Shown in pieces: positions 24,745-34,198 of a stretch of 64,000 bases of DNA. A model generated the notes under the pieces. That model was not told the DNA's origin and did not search any database. It saw nothing but the letters and a program-made list of their open reading frames with translations. Numbering within the stretch: position 1 is the first letter of the stretch; each line of letters starts with the position of its first letter. The DNA lies in NCBI GenBank assembly GCA_964418695.1, contig CAYQMN010000009.1, forward strand, positions 1 to 64,000. Direction: 5' to 3'. The position numbers and the translations under genes were made by a program. The DNA is from Prado023 sp964418695. GTDB lineage: Bacteria; Actinomycetota; Actinomycetes; S36-B12; CAIYMF01.

Positions 24745-27114
24745 ATGGGGCGCTTGTCCCGATGGGCCGTGCGGCGACCGCTGTGGGCCATCGCCGTCTG
24801 GGTGCTGATGGCCGCCATGATCGGCGGCATCGCCGCGATGTGGGGCGGCACCTACAACGACTCGTTCGAGCTGCCGGACACCGAGTCCACCGCCGCCCAG
24901 GAGCTGCTGGCCACCGTGCCCGGCGTCTCCGACGGGCTGTCCACCGCGACCGCGAAGGTGGTCTGGGGCGGCGAGGCCGGCGACGCGACCGATCCGGGCG
25001 TCCAGGCTCAGGTGAACGATCTGCTGACCGAGATCGCGGCGATCCCCTCGGTCGCGTGCATCGTGACCCCGTACGGCCAGCCGCTGGGCGACCAGTGCCC
25101 GCAGACCGCAGGTGAGGGCGCTCCGGATGCGGCCACGGGTGCGGACTCGGGTGCCGCCGCCCAGCCACCCGCCGGGACCGCCGCCGAGCTCCCCGCCGAG
25201 ACCGCCGCCGTGCTGGCCGGTCTGGGTGCCTCGGGGATCAGCGTCGACGGCTCGGTGGGCTACGCCACCGTCGCGTTCGGCACCGCCCCGCAGGACCTGC
25301 CGCTGGCCGACGCCCGCGCGGTCCTGGACGCGGTCGAGGCCGCCAACGGCGTGAACGGCCTGGCCGTGGGCGCCTCGGGCCAGGCCCTGGAGATGGCCTC
25401 CGCGGAGCCGCCGAGCAGCGAGGGCATCGGCGTGACAGTCGCCCTGGTGATCCTCATGTTCGCGTTCGGCTCGGTCGTCGGAGCGGTCCTCCCGGTCGGC
25501 CTGGCGCTGCTCTCGCTGGGGGTGGGCCAGGCGCTGGTGCTCGTCACCGCGAACTTCCTGGACGTGGCGACGTTCGCCCCGACCTTGGCCGCGATGATCG
25601 GCCTGGGCGTCGGCATCGACTACGCGCTGTTCGTGGTCAACCGGTTCAAGCAGGCCCTGGACGCCGGCAGCGAGCCGAAGGCCGCGGCCTTGGAGTCGGT
25701 GCGCACGGCCGGCCGCTCGGTGCTGTTCGCGGCGATCACCGTCATCATCGCCCTGGGCGGGCTGTTCGTGATCGGGATCAACTTCTTCAACGGCCTGGCC
25801 GTGGCCGCCGCCGCGACCGTGCTCATGATGATGATCGGCGCGACGTTCCTGCTGCCCGCGGTGCTCTCGCTGCTGGGTCGCCGGGTGTTCGCCCTGCGCC
25901 TGCCGTGGGCCCGCAAGGCGCCCAAGCACGACCCACACGGCTCCGGCTTCGCCCGCTACGGCGCCTGGCTGCAGCGGAACTTCCGCTGGGTCGGCGCCGG
26001 AGCCCTGATCGCGCTGCTGGTCGTCGCGATCCCGATGACCGCCATGCGGCTGGGCTTCACCGACGACGGCGGCCGGGTGGCCGGCAGCCCGCAGCGGATC
26101 GCGTACGACCTGACCGCCGAGGCGTTCGGCCCGGGCGTCAACGGACCGTTCGTGGTCGCGGTGCAGACCCCGACCCCGGGTGACGACGAGGCCGTCAACC
26201 AGCTGGTGGGCGCTCTGTCGGCCGACCCGGGCGTGGCCGCGGCGCTCGCCCTGCCGATGAGCGACGACGCGACCGTGACCGCCATCCAGGTCGTTCCGAC
26301 GACCAGCCCGCAGGACGAGGCGACCGCCGAGCTGCTGGACCGGATGCGCACCGACATCATCCCGCCGGTCGAGCAGTCCACCGGGATCACCGCCCACGTC
26401 GGCGGCACCCAGGCGATCACCACGGACTTCACCGAGGTGCTCACCGACGCGCTGCCACTGTTCCTGCTGGTGGTTCTGGGCTTCGGGTTCCTCGTGCTGG
26501 TGGTGCTCTTCCGCAGCATCCTCGTGCCGCTGACCGGCGTGGTCACCAGCCTGCTGTCCCTCGGGGCTGCGGTCGGCGTGACGGTCGCGGTGTTCCAGTG
26601 GGGCTGGTTCGCCGACCTCGTGGGGGTCAGCAGCACCGGGCCGATCATGCCGTTCCTGCCGATCATGGTGTTCGCGATCCTGTTCGGGCTGTCGATGGAC
26701 TACCAGGTGTTCCTGGTCAGCCGCATGCAGGAGGAGTGGCTGCACACCGGCGACAACGTCAAGGCCGTGCGGCGCGGGCTGGCCGGCTCCGGCCGGGTGG
26801 TCGGGCTGGCGGCGGCGATCATGGTCAGCGTGTTCGGCGCGTTCGTGCTGGGCAACGACTCCACGATCAAGCTGTTCGGGCTCTCGCTGGCCACGGCCGT
26901 CCTGTTCGACGCGTTCATCGTCCGGCTGGTCATCGTGCCCTCGGTGATGTACCAGCTGGGTCGCGCGAACTGGTGGCTGCCCGGCTGGCTGGACCGGATC
27001 CTGCCGAACGTCTCGGTGGAGTCCGCCGACGAGCTGGCGATCGAGGCCGGCGAGATCGACGACATCCCCGACCCGGAGGTGCCGGTCAGTCCCCGGTCGG
27101 GGGTGCCATCGTGA
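24745..27114 (+). CDS. MMPL-family RND transporter
   Basis: This 789-residue membrane protein has the RND/MMPL layout: a first helix, a large extracytoplasmic domain (about residues 40-220), a block of helices, a second extracytoplasmic domain (about 430-560) and a second block of helices. The proton-relay motifs are GVGIDYALFVVNRF and GLSMDYQVFLVSR. MMPL proteins move lipids, siderophores or drugs across the membrane with the proton gradient. Residues about 125-155 form an Ala/Pro-rich insertion in the first domain. Control by the divergent MarR gene is likely. The last 29 bp overlap the convergent ribD gene. Confidence 0.92.
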   Translation: MGRLSRWAVRRPLWAIAVWVLMAAMIGGIAAMWGGTYNDSFELPDTESTAAQELLATVPGVSDGLSTATAKVVWGGEAGDATDPGVQAQVNDLLTEIAAIPSVACIVTPYGQPLGDQCPQTAGEGAPDAATGADSGAAAQPPAGTAAELPAETAAVLAGLGASGISVDGSVGYATVAFGTAPQDLPLADARAVLDAVEAANGVNGLAVGASGQALEMASAEPPSSEGIGVTVALVILMFAFGSVVGAVLPVGLALLSLGVGQALVLVTANFLDVATFAPTLAAMIGLGVGIDYALFVVNRFKQALDAGSEPKAAALESVRTAGRSVLFAAITVIIALGGLFVIGINFFNGLAVAAAATVLMMMIGATFLLPAVLSLLGRRVFALRLPWARKAPKHDPHGSGFARYGAWLQRNFRWVGAGALIALLVVAIPMTAMRLGFTDDGGRVAGSPQRIAYDLTAEAFGPGVNGPFVVAVQTPTPGDDEAVNQLVGALSADPGVAAALALPMSDDATVTAIQVVPTTSPQDEATAELLDRMRTDIIPPVEQSTGITAHVGGTQAITTDFTEVLTDALPLFLLVVLGFGFLVLVVLFRSILVPLTGVVTSLLSLGAAVGVTVAVFQWGWFADLVGVSSTGPIMPFLPIMVFAILFGLSMDYQVFLVSRMQEEWLHTGDNVKAVRRGLAGSGRVVGLAAAIMVSVFGAFVLGNDSTIKLFGLSLATAVLFDAFIVRLVIVPSVMYQLGRANWWLPGWLDRILPNVSVESADELAIEAGEIDDIPDPEVPVSPRSGVPS

Positions 27115-28129
27115 GTCGGACGTTGGGCTGCTCGCCGTCGATGCCGGGCAGGACCGTGACGTCGTCCACCGTCAGGCGCAGCGCCTCGCCGATCGAGGCG
27201 ATGCCCACGTCGCCCACCGCGTGCGGACCCGCGCCCAGCAGCACCGGAGCCACGTAGGCCACGACCTCGTCGACCAGCCCGGCCCGCAGGAACGCCGCAG
27301 CCAGCGTCGGCCCGCCCTCCAGCAGGATGTGCCGCTGCCCGCGGGCGAACAGCGCGGAAAGCGCCGCCGCCGGGTCGTGGGTGCGCAGCACCAGGGTGGG
27401 CGCGGCGTCGTCGAGCACTCGGGCGCCCGGGGGCAGCTCGCGCAGCCCCATCACCGCGCGTAGCGGCTGGTGGGGCCGGGGCTGGCCGGCCTCGTCGCGG
27501 ACGGTGAGCGCCGGGTCGTCGGCGGCGACCGTGCCGGTGCCGACCAGCATCGTGTCGCACCCCGCCCGCAGCCGATGGGCGTCGCGCCGAGCGGCGGTCG
27601 AGCTGATCCAGCGGCTGGACCCGTCCGCGGCGGCCACCCGCCCGTCCAGCGAGGCGGCGACCTTCCAGCTGACCAGCGGACGCCCGTGGGCCAGCCCGAA
27701 GAGCCAGGCCCGGTTCAGCGCGGTGGCCTCGCCCGCCAGCAGTCCCGACTCCACCTGCACGCCCGCCGCGGTCAGGGCCTGCGCGCCGCCGGCCGCCACC
27801 GGGTTCGGATCGGGCAGCGCGAAGACGACGCGGGACACCCCGGCCTCGACCAGCGCGGCGGCGCAGGGCCCGGTGCGCCCGGTGTGGTTGCAGGGCTCGA
27901 GGGTGACGACCGCCGTCGACCCGGCCGCGGCAGCCCCCGCGCGGGCCAGCGCGTCGGCCTCCGCGTGCGGCGTGCCCGCGCCCCGGTGGCAGCCCTCGGC
28001 GATCACCGACCCGTCCGGGGCCAGCAGCACCGCGCCCACCCGCGGGTTCGGTCCCAGCGGCACCCCCGGGGTCGCGGCCAGCACCAGGGCGCGGCGCATC
28101 GCGGCCAGCTCGGAGTGGGCGTCGGCCAT
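27086..28129 (-). CDS. ribD: Bifunctional riboflavin deaminase/reductase RibD
   Basis: This 347-residue protein combines the two riboflavin steps: an N-terminal deaminase with the zinc site H55-A-E57 and C80/C89 (HAEADA, LEPCNHTGRTGPC) that removes ammonia from the pyrimidine intermediate, and a C-terminal reductase domain of dihydrofolate-reductase fold (SLDGRVAAADGSSRWIS, LEGGPTLAAAFL). The ATG at 28129 has an AGGAG ribosome site. No other riboflavin genes are adjacent and I see no FMN riboswitch before it. Just upstream a 19-20 bp sequence GGATCGTGGG(G)ACGTGATCG is duplicated (about 28163 and 28185). Confidence 0.92.
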   Translation of the reverse strand: MADAHSELAAMRRALVLAATPGVPLGPNPRVGAVLLAPDGSVIAEGCHRGAGTPHAEADALARAGAAAAGSTAVVTLEPCNHTGRTGPCAAALVEAGVSRVVFALPDPNPVAAGGAQALTAAGVQVESGLLAGEATALNRAWLFGLAHGRPLVSWKVAASLDGRVAAADGSSRWISSTAARRDAHRLRAGCDTMLVGTGTVAADDPALTVRDEAGQPRPHQPLRAVMGLRELPPGARVLDDAAPTLVLRTHDPAAALSALFARGQRHILLEGGPTLAAAFLRAGLVDEVVAYVAPVLLGAGPHAVGDVGIASIGEALRLTVDDVTVLPGIDGEQPNVRLTMAPPTGD

Positions 28130-28367
28130 CGGGGGCTCCTCAGGGCCGTGCGGGGCGGAATCGGATCGTGGGACGTGATCGAGTGGATCGTGGGGACGTG
28201 ATCGCGTCGCCCAGCCAATCACGCGCACCGCGCTGCACCCCAACCGCGCGGGCCGCCGCCACCCTGGTCTCGTCAGCATCGACGTGGCGCCCGAGTGCCG
28301 GCGTGGCCGGGCCCCGGGCCCCTCGGCCCCCGTAGGGTCTGGCCTGGCGAGTCCCTGGAGGTGACCG

Positions 28368-30170
28368 ATGAGCGACGCGGCGCTGACGCTGCTGACCCTC
28401 GGCGTGGTGGTCGTCCTCTTCGTGTCCAACGTCGTGCCCGTCGAGATCACCGCGGTGGGCTCCGCGCTGGCGCTCTACGGCCTGGGGATCGTGACCCTGC
28501 CCGAGGCGTTCGCCGGGTTCTCCGACCCGGCTGTCATCCTGATCGCCGGCCTGTTCGTGGTCAGCGAAGGGCTGGACGCCACCGGTGTGACCACGTGGCT
28601 GGGCCAATCGGTGGTCGCCCGGGCCGGCGCGAGTCAGCGGCGGCTGCTGTTCCTGCTCATGTTCCTGGCCGCGATGATGACCGCGGTCATCGGCCTGAAC
28701 GGGACGGTCGCCGCGATGCTGCCGATGGCGGTCGTGGTCGCGATGCGCCGCAAGCTGCTGCCCTCGCGGCTGCTCATGCCCCTGGCGTTCGCCGGCGCGG
28801 CCGGGCAGCTGCTGCTGCTGACCGGCAGCCCGGTGAACGTCATCATCTCCGAGGCGGCCCGGGAGAGCTCGGGCAGCGCGTTCGCGTTCGCGGAGTTCGC
28901 GTGGGTCGGCCTGCCCGCCGTCGTCGGCACGATCGCGATCGTCCTGCTGTTCGGCGAGCGGCTCGTGCCCACCCGGAGCAGCAGCATCACCCCACCGGAC
29001 CTCAGCGGCTTCGCGGCGACGGTCGTGCAGGACTACGGCCTGACCGACATGGCCCACCTGCAGGTCAAGCCCGGCTCGCCGCTCCTGGGCCAGTCACGGC
29101 ACGTCGACGCCCTGCACGAGTACCCCGGAATCCGGCTGGTCACCGTGATCGACGCGACGACCGGTCAGCCGGCGCCGGACGGGACGATCGGCGAGGGCGA
29201 CCGGCTCACGGTCGTCGGCGACCATCACGAGCGCGACAAGTTCGCCCGCGACTTCGACCTGGAGATCACTCTGATCGCGGCCACCGGCGACCACACCGGA
29301 GCGATCCTGTCCCCGACCGCGGGCGTCGCCGAGATCGTGGTGCCGCCGCGCTCCGGCCTGGCCGGGCGCACCATCCGGACCAGCGACGTGGCCGGCGGAC
29401 TGGTGGTGCTGGGCATCTCCCGGCAGGGCCGGGACCTCGGCGCCGGCCCGGTCGAGCTGCACGTCGGCGACACCCTGCTGATCCGCGGGTCGTGGGCGCT
29501 GCTGGACGAGGCCGCCGCCCGGCACGACGTGCTGGTCGTGGACCACCCGGACATGATCCGCCGGCAGGCCGTCCCGCTGAGCCAGCGCAGCGGCCGGGCG
29601 CTGACGGTCCTGGGGGTCATGGTGGTGCTGCTGGCCAGCGGGCTGATCCCGCCGGCGGTGACCGCGCTGCTGGCCGCCGGGGCGATGATCCTGCTGCGCG
29701 TGGTCAGCGTCGAGCAGGCCTACCGCGGCATCAACTGGACGACCGTCCTGCTGATCGCGGGCATGATGCCGATGTCCACGGCGATCACGAAGTCGGGTGC
29801 GGGCGAGATGATCGCCACCCGAATCGTCGATGCGGTGGGTCAATACGGCCCCACCGCCCTGATCGCGGGGCTGTTCGCGATCACCGTGGTCTTCGGTCAG
29901 CTGATCTCCAACACGGCCACCGCCCTGGTGATGATCCCGATCGGCATCTCGGCCGCCCAGCAGCTGGACATCTCGTCGCGGCCGGTCCTGATGAGCCTGT
30001 GCGTGGGCGCCACGGTCGCGTTCCTCACTCCGGTCGCGACCCCGGCCAACATGATGGTGATGGCCCCGGCCGGCTACCGGTTCGGCGACTACTGGAAGCT
30101 CGGGCTGCCGCTGGCCGCCCTGTTCGGCGTCATCGCGATCCTGGTGGTCCCCCTGATCTGGTCCTTCTGA
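28368..30170 (+). CDS. SLC13-type anion permease with two RCK_C domains
   Basis: This 600-residue protein is a divalent anion/sodium symporter (DASS, SLC13) relative. Two blocks of membrane helices (about residues 1-190 and 400-600) flank two cytosolic TrkA-C/RCK_C domains (about 215-290 and 300-380, the second containing VVPPRSGLAGRTIRTSDVAG). The substrate-site SNT motif appears as LISNTATALVM in the second half and TGSPVNVI in the first. Homologues carry sulfate or C4-dicarboxylates; no substrate can be assigned. GGAGGTGACCG before the ATG at 28368 is a clear ribosome site. Confidence 0.88.
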   Translation: MSDAALTLLTLGVVVVLFVSNVVPVEITAVGSALALYGLGIVTLPEAFAGFSDPAVILIAGLFVVSEGLDATGVTTWLGQSVVARAGASQRRLLFLLMFLAAMMTAVIGLNGTVAAMLPMAVVVAMRRKLLPSRLLMPLAFAGAAGQLLLLTGSPVNVIISEAARESSGSAFAFAEFAWVGLPAVVGTIAIVLLFGERLVPTRSSSITPPDLSGFAATVVQDYGLTDMAHLQVKPGSPLLGQSRHVDALHEYPGIRLVTVIDATTGQPAPDGTIGEGDRLTVVGDHHERDKFARDFDLEITLIAATGDHTGAILSPTAGVAEIVVPPRSGLAGRTIRTSDVAGGLVVLGISRQGRDLGAGPVELHVGDTLLIRGSWALLDEAAARHDVLVVDHPDMIRRQAVPLSQRSGRALTVLGVMVVLLASGLIPPAVTALLAAGAMILLRVVSVEQAYRGINWTTVLLIAGMMPMSTAITKSGAGEMIATRIVDAVGQYGPTALIAGLFAITVVFGQLISNTATALVMIPIGISAAQQLDISSRPVLMSLCVGATVAFLTPVATPANMMVMAPAGYRFGDYWKLGLPLAALFGVIAILVVPLIWSF

Positions 30171-30203
30171 TCGGCCTGCCCGCTCCACCCCCGACCCGCC
30201 CGC

Positions 30204-31262
30204 CTACTGCGGGGCGGCGTCCCATGACGGATCGGTGTGGATCTCGACGTTGATCCACAGCAGCCGGCCGGGCCGCGCCAGCTCCTCCATGAGGCGCCGG
30301 CGCACGAGGTCGGCGTGCCCGACGGTCCACGGCCCGTCCGCGGCGACCAGGAAGTCCAGCTCCAGATACACCTTGCGGCCCAGCTTGCCGATCCGCAGAT
30401 CCGGCTCGGGCAGCCCGAACTCGTCGCGCACCTTCGCGACCGCGGCGTCCACCGGGTCGGTGATGCTGACATCGGGCCGTCCCTCCAACAGCTCGCGGAA
30501 CGCCCCCCGCAGCATCCGCAGCGGCTCGGGCAGCACGAGGCAGGCGGCCAGCAGCACCAGCAGCGGGTCGACGTACGGGGCGGCACCGGCCCACGCCGAG
30601 CGCTCCAGGGCCAGCGCGCCGGCGAACCCCACGGTCATCGCCACGCCGAGCACCACGCTGGCCCGCCACTGCATCACCTCGGCGGCGACCAGGTCGGAGT
30701 CGCCGGCCCACCCGGCCAGCAGCCGGTGGACGCCCACGCAGACCACCAGCGTCAGCACCGAATAGAGCAATGCCGACCCGACGTTGGCCGCGCTGCCGCC
30801 GTCGAGGATCACCCGGATCGCGTCGAGCACCGCGTATCCGAACGTGGCGACCAGCACCAGCGCCTGGACCGCGACCATGAGCGGGGCCAGCGCCTCCCGG
30901 CCGAAGGGGTAGCTGGGCGTCGGCCCTCGCTCGACGAGCGCGGCGATCCGCAGACCCAGCCATGACAGGGCCACCCCGACGAGCGCGAACAGCCCGTCGA
31001 ACAGGATCACCATCGAGGACGCCCAGAGCCCCCAGGCCACGCCGACGCCGGCCAGCACCCCGGCGGTGGCCCCGGAGACGCGCAGCGCCCGCGCCTCCCG
31101 GGCGACCGGGTCGGGGTCCCGAGCGGAGCCCGAAGGGCTGCCCGGATCGGAGCCCGGAGCGCTGCCCGGATCGGAGCCCGGAGCGGAGCCCGGATCGGAG
31201 CCCGGAGCGCTGCCCGGATCGGGCGCGGACTCGGGCGCGGACTCGGGCGGGGTGCGGACCAT
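30204..31262 (-). CDS. Cation diffusion facilitator-like membrane protein with degenerate metal site
   Basis: This 352-residue protein has the cation diffusion facilitator layout: six helices after a 50-residue Gly/Ser/Pro/Asp tail, a YPFGREALAPL cytoplasmic loop, and a C-terminal ferredoxin-like domain. The metal-transport site of the family (two Asp in helix 2; His and Asp in helix 5) is mostly missing: helix 2 reads ILFDGLFALVG, keeping only one Asp, and helix 5 reads EVMQWRASVVLG. It may carry another substrate, or none. The ATG at 31262 overlaps a possible ATG of the divergent RDD gene. The tail is encoded by 24-bp tandem repeats, so a later start is possible. Confidence 0.75.
   Translation of the reverse strand: MVRTPPESAPESAPDPGSAPGSDPGSAPGSDPGSAPGSDPGSPSGSARDPDPVAREARALRVSGATAGVLAGVGVAWGLWASSMVILFDGLFALVGVALSWLGLRIAALVERGPTPSYPFGREALAPLMVAVQALVLVATFGYAVLDAIRVILDGGSAANVGSALLYSVLTLVVCVGVHRLLAGWAGDSDLVAAEVMQWRASVVLGVAMTVGFAGALALERSAWAGAAPYVDPLLVLLAACLVLPEPLRMLRGAFRELLEGRPDVSITDPVDAAVAKVRDEFGLPEPDLRIGKLGRKVYLELDFLVAADGPWTVGHADLVRRRLMEELARPGRLLWINVEIHTDPSWDAAPQ
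31141..31212. repeat. Three 24-bp tandem units in the CDF-like gene
   Basis: Three adjacent 24-bp units of the form CCCGGATCGGAGCCCGGAGC plus four more bases encode the Gly-Ser-Ala-Pro-Gly-Ser-Asp-Pro repeats at the N-terminus of the CDF-like protein. Confidence 0.85.
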
Positions 31263-31386
31263 GACCCCAGATCACACCACGGCGACCGAGCGCAGTGTCG
31301 GCTGCCAGGCAGCGGCGCCCGTCGCGGATCACCCCACCGAGCCGACAACCCGCCCGTCGCCCCCGGACGCCGGTAGCCTGCCCGCT

Positions 31387-32769
31387 GTGAGCGAGGAGGG
31401 CGGGCCGCGGGGCCGTCGCGGCCGCCGCCAGGGCATGCGCCGCGCGGTCGGGGATGCCCTGGACGCCACGGTCGGCCGGGTCGGCGCCACGATGGGCGAG
31501 GCCGCGATGGACGTCACCCAGGCCACCGCCCAGCAGGTCATCGAGGACCTCGAGCCCTACCTGATCGAGGAGGCCGTGCCCCGGCTGGTCGAGGGGCTGA
31601 CCCCCTACCTCGCCGAGGAGGTGGTCCCCGAGATCCTGGCCGCGGTGCACGACCACCTGGTCAGCACCACCGTGCCCGAGGTGGTCGACGGGGTCACCGA
31701 TCACCTGGTGGACGTGACCGTCCCCCGGGTACTCACCGGGGTCACCCCGGCGCTGGTCGAGGAGCTGCTGCCCCGGATCCTGGAGGACCTGCGGCCCTAC
31801 CTGGTCGAGGACCTCGTCCCGCATGTGGTCGACGCGCTGATGCCGCACCTGGAGACCGAGGTTGCCCCGCGGCTGATCGACGCGCTCATGCCCAAGATCC
31901 GCGACGAGGTCGCCCCGCAGCTCGTGGACGCCCTGATGCCCAAGATCCGCGCGGAGATCGTGCCCACGGTGATGGACGACATCATCGACGACCCTCGGGT
32001 CCGCGATCTGATCCGCGAGCAGAGCGCGGGACTGTTCCTGGACGCGATGGAGTCCCTGCGCGAGAACCTCGCCGACACCGACAACCTGCTGGAGGGGTTC
32101 GGCCGGCGGATCACCGGCCGCCGCCCCCGCCCGCATCCCGAGCCGGCCCGGGAGGTGGTCGCCTCGGCCACGGGCAAGCAGGGCCAGGGGCTGACCCTGC
32201 GGATGTCGCGGCAGAGCCTGGCTCAGCGCCGGCGCACCTGGAAGACCTCGGCGATGCCGCCGGTCGCCCCGGGCCGCGAGCACGCGCACGCCGGGGCCGT
32301 GACCCGGTCGCTCGCGCTGGGCGTGGACCTGCTGCTCGTGGGCGTCGCCTCCACGCAGGGGCTGTCCGCGCTGCTGGACCTGACCGCGAGCCTGTTCGGG
32401 TCGGTGCCGCGCGGTCTGGCCACCGTCCTGACCGGGATGGCGTTCGGGCTGCTTCCGCTCTATCTGTGCGTGGCCTGGTGGTTCTTCGGGCGCACCCTGG
32501 GCTCGTGGCTGCTGGGCCTGCGGGTCTGCACGCCGGACGGGCTGAACCCCACGTTCCCACGCGCGGTCGTCCGGGCGGTGCTGCTCTCGTTCCTGATGCC
32601 CGTGTGGATCGCCACCGGGCTGATGACCCCGTTCGACGCGCGGCGCCGGCACGGTCTGGACATGCTCCTGCACACGGAGGTCCGCTACGTGGTCCCGGCG
32701 ATCCAGCAGCGCCGCTACCTGCGCGAGGCCGCTCAAGAGGAAGCCCAGGAGGCGACCCAGGCCGGGTAG
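31387..32769 (+). CDS. RDD membrane protein with nine 16-residue repeats
   Basis: This 460-residue protein has three parts: a basic start, a repeat region of nine back-to-back 16-residue units at residues 52-195 (pattern hydrophobic-x-x-hydrophobic-x-P-x-L-x-x-x-V-x-P-x-V, for example VDALMPHLETEVAPRL), and a C-terminal RDD domain with three to four helices (about 300-430, including CVAWWFFGRTLGSWLLGLRV). RDD domains occur in transport-like or stress-related membrane proteins of unknown mechanism. The repeat probably forms a cytosolic helical solenoid. I start at GTG 31387; an ATG at 31261 would add 42 low-complexity residues. It is divergent from the CDF-like gene. Confidence 0.75.
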   Translation: MSEEGGPRGRRGRRQGMRRAVGDALDATVGRVGATMGEAAMDVTQATAQQVIEDLEPYLIEEAVPRLVEGLTPYLAEEVVPEILAAVHDHLVSTTVPEVVDGVTDHLVDVTVPRVLTGVTPALVEELLPRILEDLRPYLVEDLVPHVVDALMPHLETEVAPRLIDALMPKIRDEVAPQLVDALMPKIRAEIVPTVMDDIIDDPRVRDLIREQSAGLFLDAMESLRENLADTDNLLEGFGRRITGRRPRPHPEPAREVVASATGKQGQGLTLRMSRQSLAQRRRTWKTSAMPPVAPGREHAHAGAVTRSLALGVDLLLVGVASTQGLSALLDLTASLFGSVPRGLATVLTGMAFGLLPLYLCVAWWFFGRTLGSWLLGLRVCTPDGLNPTFPRAVVRAVLLSFLMPVWIATGLMTPFDARRRHGLDMLLHTEVRYVVPAIQQRRYLREAAQEEAQEATQAG

Positions 32770-32920
32770 GCGTGCCGGGAGGCCGGTCCTGTCCCCGTTG
32801 CCCATGGCGGGGCTAGCCCGCCGATAACGAGCTGACCTGCCTGCGATGCCGGAGCGGTCCTGCCCGCGGTGGCCGGTAGTGTCGATCGGGACGTGCTTTC
32901 GATGGTCTGGCAGGAGCGCC

Positions 32921-34198
32921 ATGTCGACTGATTCGCCCACCTCTGCTCGCGTCCAGGCCGTCGCCGGCGCCGCCCGCGCCGCGACGATCCCCGCGATCCC
33001 GCCCGGGACGATCCTGTTCCACGCGGGCTTCCACAAGACTGGGACGACCGCCCTGCAGTCGGCGCTGGCCAGCTCGCGCGAGGCACTTCTGGACGCGGGG
33101 GTGCGCTACCCGGGCGAGCTGCGCTCCCACCACCGGGCCGCGATGGCGGTGACGGAGCGGACCTGGGGCTGGGGCAAGCGGGGCGGCCGAGCGCCCCGGG
33201 CCGCCTATTGGACCGATCTGAGCGCGGAGACGCGCCGGCACCGAGGGCGGGCGATCATCTCCAGCGAGGCGTTCTCGCTGGCCAAGGGCGCGGCGGTGGA
33301 CCGGGTCATCGAGGACTTGGGCGCTGACCGCCTGCACGCGATCTTCACTCTGCGCCCGTTCGCCAAGCTGCTCGCGTCGTCCTACCAGCAGTACCTCAAG
33401 TACGGGCTCGCGGTGCCCTATGCCGAGTGGCTCGAGGCGGTGTTCGCCGATCCGCCGAGCTGCCCCCCGTCGCCGAACTTCTGGAAGCGCAACGACCACG
33501 CGAAGGTCATCAAGGGCTGGAGCGACCGGCTGGGCGCGGACCGGGTGACCCTGGTGGTGGTCGACGACCGTGACCGCTCGATGCTGTTCCGCACCTTCGA
33601 GGACCTGCTCGGCATCGACCGAGGCCTGCTCGTCCCGGACCCCAGCATCAGTGCGGGCAACCGGTCGATGACTGCGGCCGAGGCCGAGCTGCTGCGCCGG
33701 ATCAACGCCTCGGGCGTGAATGCCTGGGACTGGCCGGACTACGAGAGCGCCGTCCGTCGCGGGGCGATCATGCGCATGGTCGAGGCGCGGCGGCCGGGGC
33801 CGGACGAGCCGATGCTCGCGACCCCGGCCTGGGCGGTCCAGGCCGCGCAGGAGTTCGGTGCGAGGACCGCGGAGCGGGTCGCGCAGCTCGGCGTGCGGGT
33901 GATCGGCGATCAGGCCTCCCTGAGCGACGGGATCCCGGCGGGCGAGCCCACCACCGAGGGAGTGCTGCTGCCGGTGGAGGCGGCCGTGGAGGCGGTGCTG
34001 GGCGTGCTGGACGACCGGGTGGCCGAGGCCGAGCTCAAGCGGCAGCTCGGCGACGCCAAGCAGGCGGCCAAGGAGGACATCGGTGCCCGGGAGGCAGCGG
34101 CCCTGTTGCGGGTCCGCGTCAGCGCGGCGGCCCGGCGGCGCATCGGCTCGCGGCGCCGCTCGGCCAAAGGTGGGGGACGGTCGAGCTCGGCTCGCTGA
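32921..34198 (+). CDS. Sulfotransferase-like P-loop protein
   Basis: This 425-residue protein resembles sulfotransferases: ILFHAGFHKTGTTALQSAL at about residues 31-49 is the PAPS 5'-phosphosulfate loop (K39-T40-G41-T42-T43), and RAIISSEAFSL with LRPFAKLLASSYQQYLKYG resembles the 3'-phosphate-binding Arg/Ser region. The last 100 residues are helical and charged and end in a basic tail. It could sulfate a glycan or lipid of the envelope; no PAPS synthesis genes are nearby. The ATG at 32921 follows CAGGAG. The next gene starts on the base after its stop, so the two are probably cotranscribed. Confidence 0.75.
   Translation: MSTDSPTSARVQAVAGAARAATIPAIPPGTILFHAGFHKTGTTALQSALASSREALLDAGVRYPGELRSHHRAAMAVTERTWGWGKRGGRAPRAAYWTDLSAETRRHRGRAIISSEAFSLAKGAAVDRVIEDLGADRLHAIFTLRPFAKLLASSYQQYLKYGLAVPYAEWLEAVFADPPSCPPSPNFWKRNDHAKVIKGWSDRLGADRVTLVVVDDRDRSMLFRTFEDLLGIDRGLLVPDPSISAGNRSMTAAEAELLRRINASGVNAWDWPDYESAVRRGAIMRMVEARRPGPDEPMLATPAWAVQAAQEFGARTAERVAQLGVRVIGDQASLSDGIPAGEPTTEGVLLPVEAAVEAVLGVLDDRVAEAELKRQLGDAKQAAKEDIGAREAAALLRVRVSAAARRRIGSRRRSAKGGGRSSSAR

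Noticed and set aside
28130..28367. FMN riboswitch upstream of ribD
   Set aside because: The conserved RFN boxes are not visible and the ribosome site sits immediately before the start; only a short duplicated sequence is seen.
31260..31263. Head-to-head ATG starts overlapping as CATG for the CDF-like and RDD genes
   Set aside because: It would leave no promoter for either gene and adds a low-complexity tail to the RDD protein; a GTG at 31387 fits better, although the ATG at 31262 is kept for the CDF-like gene for want of a better start.
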